From NCBI GenBank assembly GCA_016165875.1, contig JABBOT010000033.1, positions 2,575,575 through 2,639,574 of the forward strand: DNA of 64,000 bases. Direction: 5' to 3'. This stretch comes from Acanthopleura granulata (lineage: Eukaryota; Mollusca; Polyplacophora; Chitonida; Chitonidae). Below are positions 1-13,031 of the stretch, in pieces. Below the pieces are notes generated by a model. It had not been told where the DNA came from. It saw nothing but the letters and a program-made list of their open reading frames with translations, and ran no database searches. Position 1 is the stretch's first letter; every line of letters starts with the position of its first letter. The position numbers and the translations under genes are program-made.

Positions 1-869
1 TGTATGCAGCAAGACTCCTCCAAGTTAATCAGTTTTGAGACCACTTCCATGTCCATACAGATCTAAACGAGAGTAGGCATACCTTAATGGCATGCTTGGT
101 ATCTCTATAAATCATCTTTTAATCTGGAATTCTTACAAGGCCATTGGATGTGCTGTTTTACAGAAACATGATATAGTGTCATCCGTACCCTGCGCTGTTC
201 AGTGTTTGAGGTGAGACACTCCTTTGTGAGTCCAAGGCTATGCATTGTGTCCTGGTCGAAACCTTGGGGAACAACCCCAGATGTTTTCCAGTACCACTGT
301 CTCATTGAAAATATCTTTAAAGTGTGTCAGAATTTTCTTGCAGTCATGAGAGAAACAGCTGATTTAACACTACTACTATATCGCAAAATGGTGGACTAGT
401 AACAGGTCACAGCGGACACAAATACCTTCTCGCTCCTTGATTGGTTAATGTTGAGAGCATGGCGATCCATTCGATTTTCTCTGCTTACTGCGAACTCCGA
501 TATTTCAGACATAGTACATCACGAAAACAAAATGTCACATGTTTCGAAATATGAATAGGATTCTTTACCGATGCAGATATACATTTAATCTAGTGTTGTC
601 TTTTCTTTTGAACTTGAGAAGCTGCAGATGTGTGAAAAGTCTCTGAAATAAACTTACAATAGCAAGCAGCTATAAAAAGGTCCTGTTTCGCGTTATCAGT
701 TTGTGAAATTTCTCTGCCACTGTACCTCTGTTAAGGCTTTAGTTAGCATAAATTCATTTTTTCTTCTAGTACATATGTACAGGCAAGGCACATGTGTTGT
801 AACAAATCTGCAGGAGTTATGCCCCTTTAGGCACTCACTCCTGGCAGGTTGGAGATAAAAACCCAGTTT

Positions 870-903
<34 letters not shown>

Positions 904-2111
904 CATTTTTTGGTTTTAAAAAGTTTTCTATTTAAAGTGATTAATTCCTTGAAATTTTGAAGTATACATGCACATCTCTTATGTTTACATGTATGTCCAC
1001 AAATCAGTACAAGAACCTGTTTTAGCACCATGGGTTGCCATCTGCTGCTGACTGTGAAGGATCTGTGTGTTTACTGTGCAGAAACACATGACTTCCTTGA
1101 TATCAAAGCATTTTAAGCCTAATTGACGTTTCATGAATCTTGCGATTTCGCGTGTATTTAGGCAAGACAAGGAGATGTTTTTCGCAAAATAACGTGGGTA
1201 AAAAACTTGCATGTAATCTTATGTCAGCTACATTGGCTTGATTGAAAATACATCTTGCACTAAGTTGAGGCTGTTGGTGCAACCATGTTGTTTGCAGCTG
1301 CCGAAAATGTTGTGTCTTTTAGCTTCATTAGTTGGCAAGAGCCTCCACCTCGTCTTGCCCTGGAAATCTGCATGAAATCTCGAGACTCGATTTGAGATAT
1401 TAAATATGCATGTTTAAAAAAATGTTTAAAAAAACTGATATAATAGAAGAGATGACAAGCTAGCAAGATGAAGTCAGATTTGATAAATGCCCCACAATAT
1501 ACTGGGCCTGTCATTAAAAAACAAGATATCTTTTCAGTCAGTTAATTTATGCATGATGTAAAAAAATAGGTACAGTGGTCTAGAGGTAAAAGATCATGTT
1601 TGATGTTGATATAAGGACCACCCATGCTGAACATCAGTCACAGATGCAAAACAAGTGAAGGAAAATTATTCGCCAATAAATAAGGCGAAAAAAAAAAGAA
1701 TGAAAACTTAACAAAGTTGAATAAGATACCGATAAAAAAAAGTATTGACTGGTTTTTGTTGGGTTAGAGTGCTGTGCTTCACAATTTCAGGTGACAGAGG
1801 GCCTCTAGATAAATAGAATGTAATCATCTTAATTGTCAGAAGTTTTGTTTGTTAATCTCATTTGGCTGTTCTTTCTAGTGGAGATAAGAAGACATAAAGT
1901 CCTGTGTGATTTATTGTTCATTGGTGGCAGACTGTTTAGTGTGATGCATCTTTTACAGGACCTATCGTTTGTATAATTGATTCCCATGTCTTTGGGCATT
2001 GATATGTGTGCCCATTTATGATAATGAGTTGTCGTATTCATTGTTGTGACCCCAAACACAAATATTCACTCGTCCCAGTCTGACAGAATAGGGTTAAGAT
2101 ATTTTCCTTTG
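1..2111. other. No gene; AT-rich sequence with a poly-A tract
   Basis: An uninterrupted 28-base A tract lies at 874-901, flanked by GTTTTC/CCCATTTT-type sequence. A weak tRNA-like A-box (GTGGTCTAGAGGTAA) lies near 1575. A TATAAAAAG motif at about 671 has no supporting gene. The short open frame at 202-399 has no recognised similarity. Confidence 0.6.
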
Positions 2112-2353
2112 ATTTATTTATTTATTGGATTGGCGTTTTACGCCATACTCAAGAATATTTCACTTATAGTATGGCGGCCAGCATTACGCCGCTAGGAAAA
2201 CTGGGCAAAGCGCGGTGGAAACCCATGACCATCCGCAGGTTGCTGGCAGACCTTCCCACGTACGGCTGGAGAGGAAGCCAGCATGAGCTGGACTTTAACT
2301 TCTGGGTCATTACGCTGCACTAGCGCACTAACCAACTGAACCACGGAGACCCC
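2112..2353 (-). mobile_element. SINE family A, near full length with internal deletion
   Basis: Read on the minus strand it has a tRNA-like head (GGTCTCCGTGG...TTGGTTAGTGCG), the family core (ACCTGCGGATGGTCATGGG, GTTTCC-type segment) and an AATAAATAAATC tail. The stretch holding the B-box is missing between the head and the CCAGCTCATGCTGGC motif. Confidence 0.8.
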
Positions 2354-2507
2354 ATTTTTTCTTTGAAGAACTGTGAATAGCAGTTAACTTGTAGTGTGTT
2401 TTAGTTTGTAGTTAATGGAGGTGATACACGTACCTGAAGGTACTGTGAATGAGTGTATGGTATGGTAGACACTAGCTTAAACTTTGTAAATGATAATTAA
2501 ATCTGTT

Positions 2508-2610
2508 GTAACCTGTAACTTTATTTTGGACCTGTAACCTGTAACTTTATTTTGGACCTGTAACCTGTAACTTTATTTAGGACCTCTGACCTGTAACTTT
2601 ATTTCAGACC
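2508..2610. repeat. Minisatellite, about 27-bp unit, ~4 copies
   Basis: The unit is CCTGTAACTTTATTTTGGA plus ACCTGTAA. The last copy is diverged. Confidence 0.75.
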
Positions 2611-2679
2611 AGTGACCTCAAAATGTTGCATCATGTAAGTAACATGCTGCTTATAGCTGGTCACTGCTTCTAAGGAATG

Positions 2680-2990
2680 CCGTTTGTGGTTACACTGCTC
2701 AGATGTTATGATGTGGTTACCATGTGGTTACACTATGCATTATGGTGCGGTTACCATGTGATTACATTGGTCACATGTTACGATGTGTTTACTATGGTCA
2801 AATGTTACGATGTGGTAACCCTGGTCATTATGGTGTGGTTACCATGTAGTTACACTGGTCAGTATAGTGTGGTTGCACTGGTTATTGCGATGTGGTCACC
2901 ACGTTGTTACCCAGGTCAGTGCAACATGTAACTTGGTGCCTGCTGGTCAGTACATCAAGGTTATTATTTATGTGGTCACTCAACTAGTCA
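2680..2990. repeat. Degenerate minisatellite of GATGTGGTTACCATG-like units
   Basis: GTGGTTAC, ATGTGGTTACAC and TGGTCA motifs recur at irregular 20-35 bp spacing. The open frame across it is a by-product. Confidence 0.55.
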
Positions 2991-3091
2991 TTGCCATGGG
3001 GTCTAGATTGGGAACCGTGGTAACCACTTGAACAATCCTTATTTTGTCCACTTATGCATGTTTTGGATGCTGATTGTAATCACCCACCTAG

Positions 3092-3160
3092 AACTTTCAT
3101 TGCATCTGTTCTTCAACTTTCATTGCATCTGTTCTTCAACTTTCATTGCATCTGTTCTTC
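3092..3160. repeat. Minisatellite, 23-bp unit x3
   Basis: Three consecutive near-identical copies of AACTTTCATTGCATCTGTTC plus TTC. Confidence 0.85.
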
Positions 3161-3239
3161 ATCATTAAAGAGTGTTGAGTGCTACGCTTTTCTTGAATCT
3201 GTCCTAATTTTTAGTTCTGCTGGTCGAAGATCAGAAGAG

Positions 3240-3875
3240 GTTATGTACAGCAAATTGTCCGGCCATCAGTCTTTCTCTCTGTACGGCGTCTGTTAACTTT
3301 TCCTTCAAAGGCTACTCCTCTTACAGTTTCTGTCTGATTTCAACGAAACTTTGTTGAAGAGTAGACCACATGAAGATATTTAATTGGTGGTATCGATTTT
3401 CCATTTTGATGATCAGTTGTCTGCCTGTCTGTCTGTTCAACCCAAATATGTTAACATTTTCAAAAGGCTACTTCTGCAGTTTTTGTCCGATTTCAATAAA
3501 ACTCAACTCAGATGTGGATCACTTCGAGATACATAAATTATAGTATCATTTTTCCATTTCGATGATTGGTTGTTCGTCTCTCTGTCTGTTTATCCAGTAT
3601 ACAGTATGTGATATTAACATACATGTATCATTCAAAATGAAACTTGGTTAAAGTGTACACTACATTACGATACATGTACATATCAATTTTCGTAGCAATT
3701 TTTCATTTCGATGATCGGTTGTCTCTCTGCCTGTTCATCTAGCATATGTTAACATTTCTTTCCAAGTGCTACTAGTTACTGTTACTGTTTTTGTCCAGTT
3801 CTCAGCATAACTTGGTACAAGTGAGTCAGTGCACATATTTTGTAGTATTGATTTTCGATTTTGATTATACATACA
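3240..3875. repeat. Four degenerate ~150-bp repeats with GTCTGTCTGTT / TGTCCGATTTCAA motifs
   Basis: Each block has, in order: a CTCTGTCTGTT run, ATATGTTAACATTT, AGGCTACT, TTTTGTCCGATTTCAATAAA, ACTTGGT-like, GTAGTATCGATTTTCCATTT and CGATGAT(C/T)GGTTGT. Blocks start near 3270, 3420, 3570 and 3715. Divergence is high, so the array is old. Confidence 0.6.
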
Positions 3876-5679
3876 TAATTTTGTAATCGACTCCGTGATA
3901 ATTTGTCCCAACCAATAGAGCTACTCTCTCATCAGAGTTATTTTATGTACATGTACTTTTTGGGTTCTTAGATGGTTTGCGTTATTTGTCATTTTTGAAA
4001 CCGGTCTTGCGATTATTGACTCGTAACATCCTTTCTGGTAAATTTGCTCCTGTACGAATGTTGGGTTTTGATGCCTAGGTTAATAACCTCATAGCCTTAA
4101 TTTCAGAAATGAAGAAGACTTGAGAGCAGTCAAGAGAAACTCACGCAACAGGAAAAACTCATGCGACAGCAAAAGAACTCAGATGATAACAGGAAAAATA
4201 ACAAAACGAAACGTAAAAAAAAAAAATTTCAGCAAAATCTTTAATTTAGCGACGTTGATGAAAAGCCTCCATGTATCATTGCCAGCTTGAGTCATACTTA
4301 CTTGCATGGTACATTTAAACACAAAGCTTGCCTTGCCATTCATGCTGACTACCAGAGCTGCTTATTTCCTCCACTCCATACAGGGACTACTAACCAGTAA
4401 ACCCACTCATCATATCAGAGGTCACTAAGTGCAGAACAGGTGGACTTAGTTCAGGCGTACCTGTTGTTTCGGGTTTTTTTTTTGTTTTGTTTTTACAAGG
4501 TTTCAATAGAGACGTTATGAGTCATGATTGAGTGTGTGTCGCAAACAGACTCCTTTTATAGTGGTTTTGACCTCAAGTTATTAGCCTTCTACATCTCCAT
4601 GTACTCATGCATTATTGGTTAATTTTGTGACTGGTTTCACCTGCATGTACATATATATTATTAATGAAGTAAGATGATACACTTGTAGTCTCTCCCTCAA
4701 CCCCCCCCCCCCCTTTCCTGTACATGCATTGATTACAGGTGGGAATAATAACCTGAGAACAGCATTGAACACTTTTGTACTTTCCAAGATTGTAAATAAG
4801 TTGTACTGTTACTTATTCCACAACTGGTAATATGAACAGTGGTTATACGGCTACCTTAATTCTTCTAATTATTGGGACAAATAGAAGAAAAATGCTGAAA
4901 GCAGGATATGGCGTTTTTTTTCGGAAAAATAAAGATATGGATACGTTGGTCATACGATGGGACAAACCAAGGGAGAAAATCGAACCTTAGTATGAGCTGA
5001 ATACCAGGTGTCCCCAAAATTAGAACAATTAGAGTATTTCTATGTGGACAGTGTAAGATAAGCCTACAGTTTTATAATTTGGGCCCGTGTTTTCGGAACG
5101 CTTTGTTTTTTGATTTCTTAAGATACAGTTTCTACAGGTGAAGTTGGTCGTCGTAAGTTTAGGTCCCACAAAACGAGCCGTTAAAAGGAGGAATATCTAT
5201 ATCAAAGTATGAAAATAAAATCAAAGTGAGAAGCAAATTAATCCAAATCACGGTTCAGCCTGTCGAGCAGTAAAAGTATCCATACAGTTCCCAAAGGCTG
5301 GTTTCTTTGAGACTTTCGGAAGTTTTATAGACAAATTAGGGTAAATCCTGATGAACACATGTACCGGTATGCCTGTGATCCTGCAGATGTATACGTTAAC
5401 CTGCTGTTACGTCTGTAGTCTACACACACTGCTGCTTGTGAGCAGGTAGATACGTAGACTTACAGGTAGGTCACTAAACATTGTCGACATTGTTTTACCA
5501 GAATGATAATCTTACTGTTTCCTGCTGGATAACATTTTCTGTGAGATATCTTTGGTCGAATATTATCGAAAGTTCTGTAATTGTCACCAAGGCTGTGGTT
5601 GTGAAATATGCAGTGGCTTGCAGATCTGTATGATGCAGTTTAAGCTATATGTGCTGGTGTACAGTGTACAGTGTGCCGG
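3876..5679. other. No gene recognised
   Basis: A 14-base C tract lies at 4701-4714. The rest is AT-rich single-copy-looking sequence with no long open frame. Confidence 0.55.
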
Positions 5680-7495
5680 TAGCTGAGCTGATACATGTAA
5701 CAGGCCAGTGTTAGTGATGTGACTGAGGGACTAACAAATCTGTGTGACAGTAGGTGAGCTGATACATGTAACAGGCCGGTGTTAGTGATGTGACTGAGTG
5801 ACTGACAAATCTGTGTGACAGTAGGTGAGCTGATACATGTAACAGGCCGGTGTTAGTGATGTGACTGAGTGACTGACAAATCTGTGTGGCAGTAGGTGAG
5901 CTGATACATGTAACAGGCCGGTGTTAGTGATGTGACTGAGTGACTGACAAATCTGTGTGGCAGTAGGTGAGCTGATACATGTAACAGGCCGGTGTTAATG
6001 ATGTGACTGAGTGACTGACCAATCTGTGAGCCAGTAGATGAGCTGATACATGTAACAGGCCAGTGTTAGTGATGTGACTGAGTGACTGACAAGTGTGTGA
6101 GCTAGTAGGTGAGCTGATACATGTAACAGGCCAGTGTTAGTGATGTAACTGAGTGACTGACAAGTGTGTGAGCCAGTAGGTGAGCTGATACATGTAACAG
6201 GCCGGTGTTAGTGATGTGATTAAGAGACTGACAAGTGTGTGAGCCAGTAGGTTGATATATGTAACAGGCCGGTGTTAGTGATGTGACTGAGTGACTGACA
6301 GGTGTGTGAGCCAGTAGGTGAGCTGATACATGTAACAGACCAGTGTTAGTGATGTAACTGAGTGACTGACAAGTGTGTGAGCCAGTAGGTGAGGTGATAC
6401 ATGTAACAGGCCAGTGTTAGTGATGTAACTGAGTGACTGACAAGTGTGTGAGCCAGTAGGTGAGGTGATACATGTAACAGGCCAGTGTTAGTGATGTGAC
6501 TGAGTGACTGACAAGTGTGTGAGCCAGTAGGTGAGCTGATACATGTAACAGGCCAGTGTTAGTGATGTAACTGAGTGACTGACAAGTGTGTGAGCCAGTA
6601 GGTGAGCTGATACATGTAACAGGCCAGTGTTAGTGATGTGACTGAGTGACTGACAAGTGTGTGAGCCAGTAGGTGAGCTGATACATGTAACAGGCCAGTG
6701 TTAGTGATGTGACTGAGTGACTGACAAGTGTGTGAGCCAGTAGGTGAGCTGATACATGTAACAGGCCAGTGTTAGTGATGTGATTAAGAGACTGACAAGT
6801 GTGTCAGCCAGTAGGTGAGCTGATACATGTAACAGGCCAGTTTTAGTGATGTGACTGAGTGACTGACAAATCTGTGTTCCAGTAGGTGAGCTGATACATG
6901 TAACAGGCCGGTGTTAGTGGTGTGACTGAGTGACTGACAAATCTGTGTTCCAGTAGGTGAGCTGATACATGTAACAGACCGGTGTTAGTTATGTGACTGA
7001 GTGACTGACAAATCTGTGTGGCAGTATCTGAGCTGATACATGTAACAGGCCAGTGTTAGTGATGTGACTGAGTGACTGACAAATCATTGAGCCAGTAGAT
7101 GAGCTGATACATGTAACAGGCCAGTGTTACTGATGTGACTGAGTGACTGACAAGTGTGTTAGGCAGTAGGTGAGCTGATACATGTAACAGGCCGATGTTA
7201 GTGATGTGACTAAGTGACTGACAAGTGTGTGAGCCAGTAGGTGAGCTGGTACATGTAACAGACCAGTGTTAGTGATGTGACTGAGTGACTGACAAGTGTG
7301 TGAGCCAGTAGGTGAGGTGATACATGTAACAGGCCAGTGTTAGTGATGTGACTGAGTGACTGACAAGTGTGTGAGCCAGTAGGTGAGCTGGTACATGTAA
7401 CAGGCCGGTGTTAGTGATGTGACTGAGTGACTGACAAGTGTGTGAGCCAGTAGGTGAGCTGATACATGTAACAGGCCAGTGTTAGTGATGTGACT
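5680..7495. repeat. Large minisatellite, 71-bp unit, ~26 copies
   Basis: The unit begins GAGCTGATACATGTAACAGG and continues with CCAGTGTTAGTGATGTGACT, GAGTGACTGACAAGTGTGTG and AGCCAGTAGGT. Copies are 66-72 bp. Two variant types alternate (AAATCTGTGTGGCAG versus AAGTGTGTGAGCCAG) and cluster at the ends versus the middle. All copies carry ATACATGTA or a one-base variant. Confidence 0.92.
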
Positions 7496-9345
7496 GACTA
7501 TACATGTAGTAGTAAGTTGCCATTTTCTTTACTGATGAGTCTTTGTGCCAGTAAATTTAACTCATTAGTCCAATCAGAGTTTATAAAAGCTGTTTTTGAA
7601 ATTGATTTAAAATGACGCTCAGAAATGTGTGTGGCGTTGTATTCAAACTCTTTGAGCTGTCTGTATGGTGCCAACCTGAAAATGTTCAAGGAGGTAGAGG
7701 ACTGAGGGTTCAAAGGACTGACACATTGTAAACAACTGTCATGATGTCGTTAGTTGTAAGGATGGGGTCGGCACAGTAGGTACATGTAGGTTAAGTTTGA
7801 CGCAGCGTATAAGCCCTGTTTTTGAAATGAGCCCCAGGCCAACAGCTTTGATCATGACGATACAATTCAGTATGTTAGGTAAATATTCCTGTACTTTGTG
7901 TGAAGGAAGGAAGAAGAGTAGTTAAAGTGAAAGACAGCTCTTGACTGAGGCACTGTTCATTAAAAAGATTACAGAATTCTCTCTTAATTGCCAAAATCTG
8001 CTTGAATTTGTATGAATTTGTTGCTGCATTATCTTCCTTTGAAGTGTGGAGTATGTTGCTCTCAACTGGGGATTGAGAAGGCGCTCAAGCTTTTAGGCTT
8101 ACAAAAGATTGACCAATCAGAGAGCTAGGAGACCTCAGTTGTTCATGTAGTAGCACAGGGACAGGACACTGTTGTTTTAATATTATGTTTTAATTATAAC
8201 AAGTACATGTGTGAACAACACTGCAAAGTATCTCCAGACCATTGTGTTGTGGTAGGAGTAAGTTTCTTGATCACTTCATATAATAAATACACATATGTGT
8301 ACCAAAGTTACAAACACAACCCTGGCGGCTTAATACAATCTCAGGAGACAAGAGTGTTTCGCTCTTGGAACAATTACATCACAGCCTAGACAGAATGGCT
8401 GCGTTTCGTGTTAGCCAATGGAGCGCGGTCAAATGCGGATTTCCACTGTCGTTGTGGCCGTTAGAAAAAATATTTTGCCGAACTGAACATAGCATTGTCT
8501 AATCTGTTCGACAAATTTAAATGCTGAACAAGCGCTGTCTTTCACTTTAAAATTTTATATAAATAAACTTAGAGATATATTTCATATAGTTCTATATACA
8601 TGTGGAGTACAAATACACACTTCCTTGTGTTTACGTGTTTTTTTTTTTTATTCTCACATTTACATGAGTTTCAGATCTACTTAATTCTTGATTTCAAATT
8701 GGTGAAATATATTTGTGTTTTGCTGGCTTTCAAAAGCTATAAATCATGGGTTTACTCCTTAATTTGTGTTCATGTACATATATTTTCATTTGTGGATTAC
8801 CATTGTAAACAAATTGTACATGTAGATGTGTGCACTGAAGAAAAGAATGGCAATAATAATAAAAAAATAAGAAAGAAACATAACAGAGAGACAAAGAGAA
8901 AGCTACAGTATAATGGGGAGGGAATGATAAACATCTTCATAAATTTGCAGTTTGCCTTTGGCAAGTAGTTTTATGTTTGATAATGAAGGGGTTTGTTTTT
9001 ATCAGAGTGTTATGTTTTGTTAGTTCTCTTCAGGATTCAGTCAAACAGTCCCAGAATTTGTTTTACACCTGCATTACGCCGTATGTCTCACCTGAAATGG
9101 AGTGAGATGTAAATAAAAGTAAAAATATCCATGTTTAATTGCGTTGAAATTGTTTTTAGGTGTAAATCAAATATTACAGTGAATCTTGTTTCTTATGCAT
9201 TGCACATACGTGCTGTTTGTTTGTTCAAAGAATTTGTATTACTCAAACACCACATTGTGTAAAACCTTATTACATGGCGTACATATAGTGAGTAAGTGTT
9301 GATGTTTTCAGAAGGGGAAGTAAATCAAAGGTTACATATATTCAT
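7496..9345. other. No gene; one CpG-rich patch
   Basis: A short CpG-enriched patch at about 8380-8470 holds a CCAAT motif and GAGCGCGG beside a 23-codon frame opening MAAFRVSQWS. The flanks are AT-rich. It could be a promoter fragment or a repeat relic; nothing ties it to a transcript. Confidence 0.4.
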
Positions 9346-9356
9346 CCATGCGTATG

Positions 9357-9627
9357 GTATTTATTTATTTATTTATTCGATTGGTGTTTTACGCCGTACT
9401 CAAGAATATTTCACTTATACGATGGCCACCAGCATTATGGTGGGATTAAACCAGGCAGAGCCTGGTGGAAACCCACGACCATCCGCAGGTTGCTGGCAGA
9501 CCTTCCCACGTACGGCCAGGGAGGAAGCCAGCATGAACTGGTCTTGAACTCACAGCGACCGCATTGGTGGGAGGCTTGGGGTCATTGTGCACTAATAGCG
9601 CACTAACCGACTGAGCCACGGAGGCCC
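9357..9627 (-). mobile_element. SINE family A, full-length copy with target-site duplication
   Basis: The minus strand shows the complete order: GGGCCTCCGTGGCTCAG head with A-box, GAGTTCAAGACC B-box, CCAGTTCATGCTGGC hairpin motif, core (GTACGTGGGAAGG, CTGCCAGCAACCTGCGG), GAATATTCTTGAGTACGG and CGTAAAACACCAA, then the AAATAAATAAAT tail. An 11-bp direct repeat CCATGCGTATG flanks it (9346-9356 and 9628-9638). Its length, about 270 bp, sets the family size for this window. Confidence 0.9.
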
Positions 9628-9638
9628 CCATGCGTATG

Positions 9639-10606
9639 TTTATGGTACATGTAGCTTGTGTGTTATGTAATTAATATCATTTCTGTATACATGTACATGG
9701 AAAAATGTACAAGTACATATGTGGATGTGTAAGTAATCGGTCAGCTTGTCAACAGAATAGTGTTTAATTATTCTGTAATTAATCTATGAAGTCTGGTTTG
9801 GAAGTGACTGGGGCATATACATGCATGTTCAGGAATTGTCCATAAAGACATCTATAAAAAGCCTATAAACTGACCTACATATACATGTAAGTCTGAAGCT
9901 TGAAAAGTGTGTTTATTAAATCTTTAATTAATTTGAGAAAATGTACGATTTAGTATGTTGTGTTAATCATTTCCTGCCGAAGGGACATATTTAGAAGAAT
10001 AAAGTTGGATATGTTTCACCTCTTTCTCGATTTCCATACAATACACATGTAGATGTACGTGTGCCAAAAAATTAAAGTCTCTTTCTTTCCTTTGCAGGTG
10101 TAATCTGAAGGCCAAGTTTAAATAAACACGTTGTTTCTGGATTGATGAACGAGTTATACGTGGCTGTGTTGGGTTGTTACATACAATACATGTACCTTAC
10201 ACATACGAACAGACTTGCCCATACCTTGTACAAGTAGGCGTGAAATGGTGAGTATAAGTACTTGGTATGAGTATTTTCACTTTCATTTTCGTCTCCAGGT
10301 AGACAAAGTTTCTTGCTCTTTTGCGTTTGTTGCTGATTGTCCCATGTGTTACGGAATCCCAAGTTTCGAGGAGCCATTACTTGTCGCAAAGAATATTTTA
10401 AAGTACATTTTTACTTAAGTGTCATATTCCTCACTAATGAATTCCACAGAATTCTTAAAGTTCTCAATGATGTAAATGTATTTACTTTGGGGAAGAGGAT
10501 ACCAACTGATTGTTTTTTTTTCTTCTGGTATTTATTGAAATGCTTGTAAACATGTATTGATGAGATTCTTTTTGGGTTAATTAACTTATTCTTGTACAGC
10601 GTTGTA

Positions 10607-10637
<31 letters not shown>

Positions 10638-11554
10638 TTCCTTTCCTCATTTTTTTGTGTCCTTAATCAACCCTTGTCAGTCATTGTTTGTTTAAGGGAA
10701 GAGGGGGCCTATAGAGACAGGAAACACTTGTTGCCAGCAGCATGTGTGTTCTGTACTGGAAGCCATATGGCCCTGTGTTAGTCGCTACTTATAGACTTCC
10801 TTGTTTTGTTGTGTGGTTGCCATGGCGATGCAAGGTTATAAAGGTGGAAGGTCAGATTCTTGTTATAACATTACCACGGATAGGGGAGTGTGGAAATGGC
10901 TCTTGCACTGATTTTGGTCCCCTGAAAAAGTCAACTGCATGGTCCATTCGAAAGATAGAGGCCAGGCTTGGATTTCCCTATGGATAAGGAAAGGGGGAAC
11001 AGAGTTTGAAGGTTTAGGGGAGGGAGGGGTGGGCGTGAATGGGGGATGGGGGAGTTAACAGTCTTCCATAGGAACAAAGGAGGCAATTACCGTAAACATA
11101 CTGACATACACCAGCTGTGCGAAGTTCATGACATGACAATGACATGTGGTCGGAAGAAGTTTCATCACCAGAAATAATATTTGATGACATTTATTTGCCT
11201 CCAAAGCTGCACTTTTGGGGTGAAATTTTATGTCATTGACAGTAATTGTCAGCAGACTGGGACCTAATTGAGCTCCCCCCCTCCCCCCCACCCACCCACA
11301 TGTAGCCTTTTTCAATAAGTTTTTTCAAAATATATTTCATCTTTAGATGATTCACAGCAAAAATCAGTTTGAGGGACGCTTGATTTTCTGAGGTTTTATG
11401 GTAGTGAGGTCACATATGGTTTGTTTTACAGAGAGCATATCTTAATACTGGAGTTGCACCAGCAAAGGGTCTGCCCCCAAGACTGAAAATACATGTGTAC
11501 TGCTTATACAGACTAGCCAGCCAGCCGCCTGACTTGAGGGTTAACAAGCCCTCA
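9639..11554. other. No gene; simple repeats and G-rich/C-rich tracts
   Basis: A (TA)n tract lies at 10605-10630, followed by a T run. A G-rich stretch lies at about 10988-11053 and a C-rich stretch at about 11273-11299. An RFX X-box-like GTTGCCATGGCGAT lies at 10816-10829. The segment at about 11168-11200 (CAGAAATAATATTTGATGAC) recurs at 21048-21080, so it belongs to a dispersed repeat. Confidence 0.5.
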
Positions 11555-11645
11555 AAGTGGTCAGATGAGAGCTTCTGCAAAGAGTACATTATGTTGACAG
11601 ACAGGTCATTGGTTCAAATCCACCCGTGGCTGATTGATCTGGGGC
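11555..11645 (+). mobile_element. tRNA-like SINE head fragment
   Basis: An A-box-like GGTCAGATGAGAGCTTCTGC precedes a B-box GGTTCAAATCC at 11610-11620, at tRNA-like spacing. The variable part differs from family A. No family tail is seen downstream, so this is a partial or old copy rather than a tRNA gene. Confidence 0.4.
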
Positions 11646-12435
11646 GTAATGTCATTAGGTTTGTCAGGTACACATGTGCATGGTTAGGCGCTGTGCAGTG
11701 GCGGGCAGCGATTCTGCTACACACTATATGTCTTCATGTAAATTTGAAATGTTCTCGAATATTGCATTAGACACACTTGAAAGAAACGGATAGATCTAAG
11801 ATCTCGCAATATTAACCACATGTAATGTGTACACTTGTAACTCTCCATTACTATTACCACTAGATAATTTCAGGTCTTTTCGTCAGGTCAGTATTTCAAG
11901 CACTTGTATCCTCACTGAAAAAAAACAAACAAAAATGGCACAACTAAAGTTACCGTTATAGACATGTATTTACATACATAAGCAGGCAATGTAGTGCCGA
12001 GAGTTGCGGTTGTGAAGTAACAAAGTTGTTGCCTTGTTAATACATACATGTAAGTGTGCATGGTTGAATTTATAAGTCCACCTTGCAGCATTTCCTCCTT
12101 CAAGTTACCGATAACAGCGAAACGAAAAGCACCTATACACAATACGTACATCTATTCTAGTGTGACTAAAGTCGAAATTATCTTGGTGAATTTGGCTCAA
12201 GGTCTTTGCCCTGAGTCGCTATCATGTTGGTTTTTTGTTACGTCATGTACATTGCCAAAAGCATGACCACTCACTTAAGGCCTAATGGGTAACATGAAAC
12301 GAATTTCCTCAACTGGTACCCTAACTCCCATGCCACTACATCATTCTAGGCCTAGAAAATTCTGATTAAATTAGCTGGCTTTCACATCATCGAATTAACG
12401 GTGGAGATGTCAAAAAGAAACTGTATACCTCGTGT

Positions 12436-12437
<2 letters not shown>

Positions 12438-12487
<50 letters not shown>
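12438..12487. repeat. (TA)n microsatellite
   Basis: About 25 uninterrupted TA dinucleotides. Confidence 0.95.
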
Positions 12488-12490
<3 letters not shown>

Positions 12491-12790
12491 ACTTTGTGTC
12501 TTGTTGGAAAAGTTGATGGTAGAGTTGAAAGTTGTGTGTTTTGACAAGAATGTTGTGTTCAGTGTACATAGAGCGGAGACTGAGAGTCAGGCAAAAACAC
12601 GTGTTCTTATAATGTTGATTGATGTTGGGGGATAGAGTGGGGTGACAGAGCCCGCCACAGTGCCACTGCCTGCCTGCCTGCCTGCTGTAGTTGACCGATT
12701 TCCAACAGGACAAAAATAAAGCTGTTCCGTGACTCAGCCACTATGCTTGTTACCAGTATTAGTCTTCATATAGCCCCAAAGCTTGGAGGC

Positions 12791-12822
12791 CGGGGTGGGG
12801 GGGGTGGGGGGTGGGGTGGGGG
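12791..12822 (+). other. G-quadruplex-prone tract
   Basis: Five runs of four or more G are separated by single T bases within 32 bp, an ideal G4 pattern on the + strand. A TGCC tetranucleotide run lies just upstream (12666-12686). Confidence 0.7.
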
Positions 12823-13031
12823 AGATGTTTGCAACTATTTGTGCACTGCCTGGCTATTGTATTTGCTACAAAAATCTTGTGTCAGACCAGTTTAAAACTA
12901 AAAAGTATGACGTAGTATACTAATGTAAAATAAAATATTCAAATTAACAAGAATAAAAAAAAGGAAAAAGAATGGTGCACTATGAGTAGGTGTAAATTGA
13001 GACCGGAAAGTGCATTGGTGTAGTCACTCAC

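Noticed and set aside
202..399. Possible extracellular-domain fragment (PDVFQYHCL)
   Set aside because: Too short and without a second supporting motif or splice sites; the other strand is open too.
665..690. TATA box at CTATAAAAAGG
   Set aside because: No initiator, exon or transcript evidence nearby; AT-rich sequence makes such matches common.
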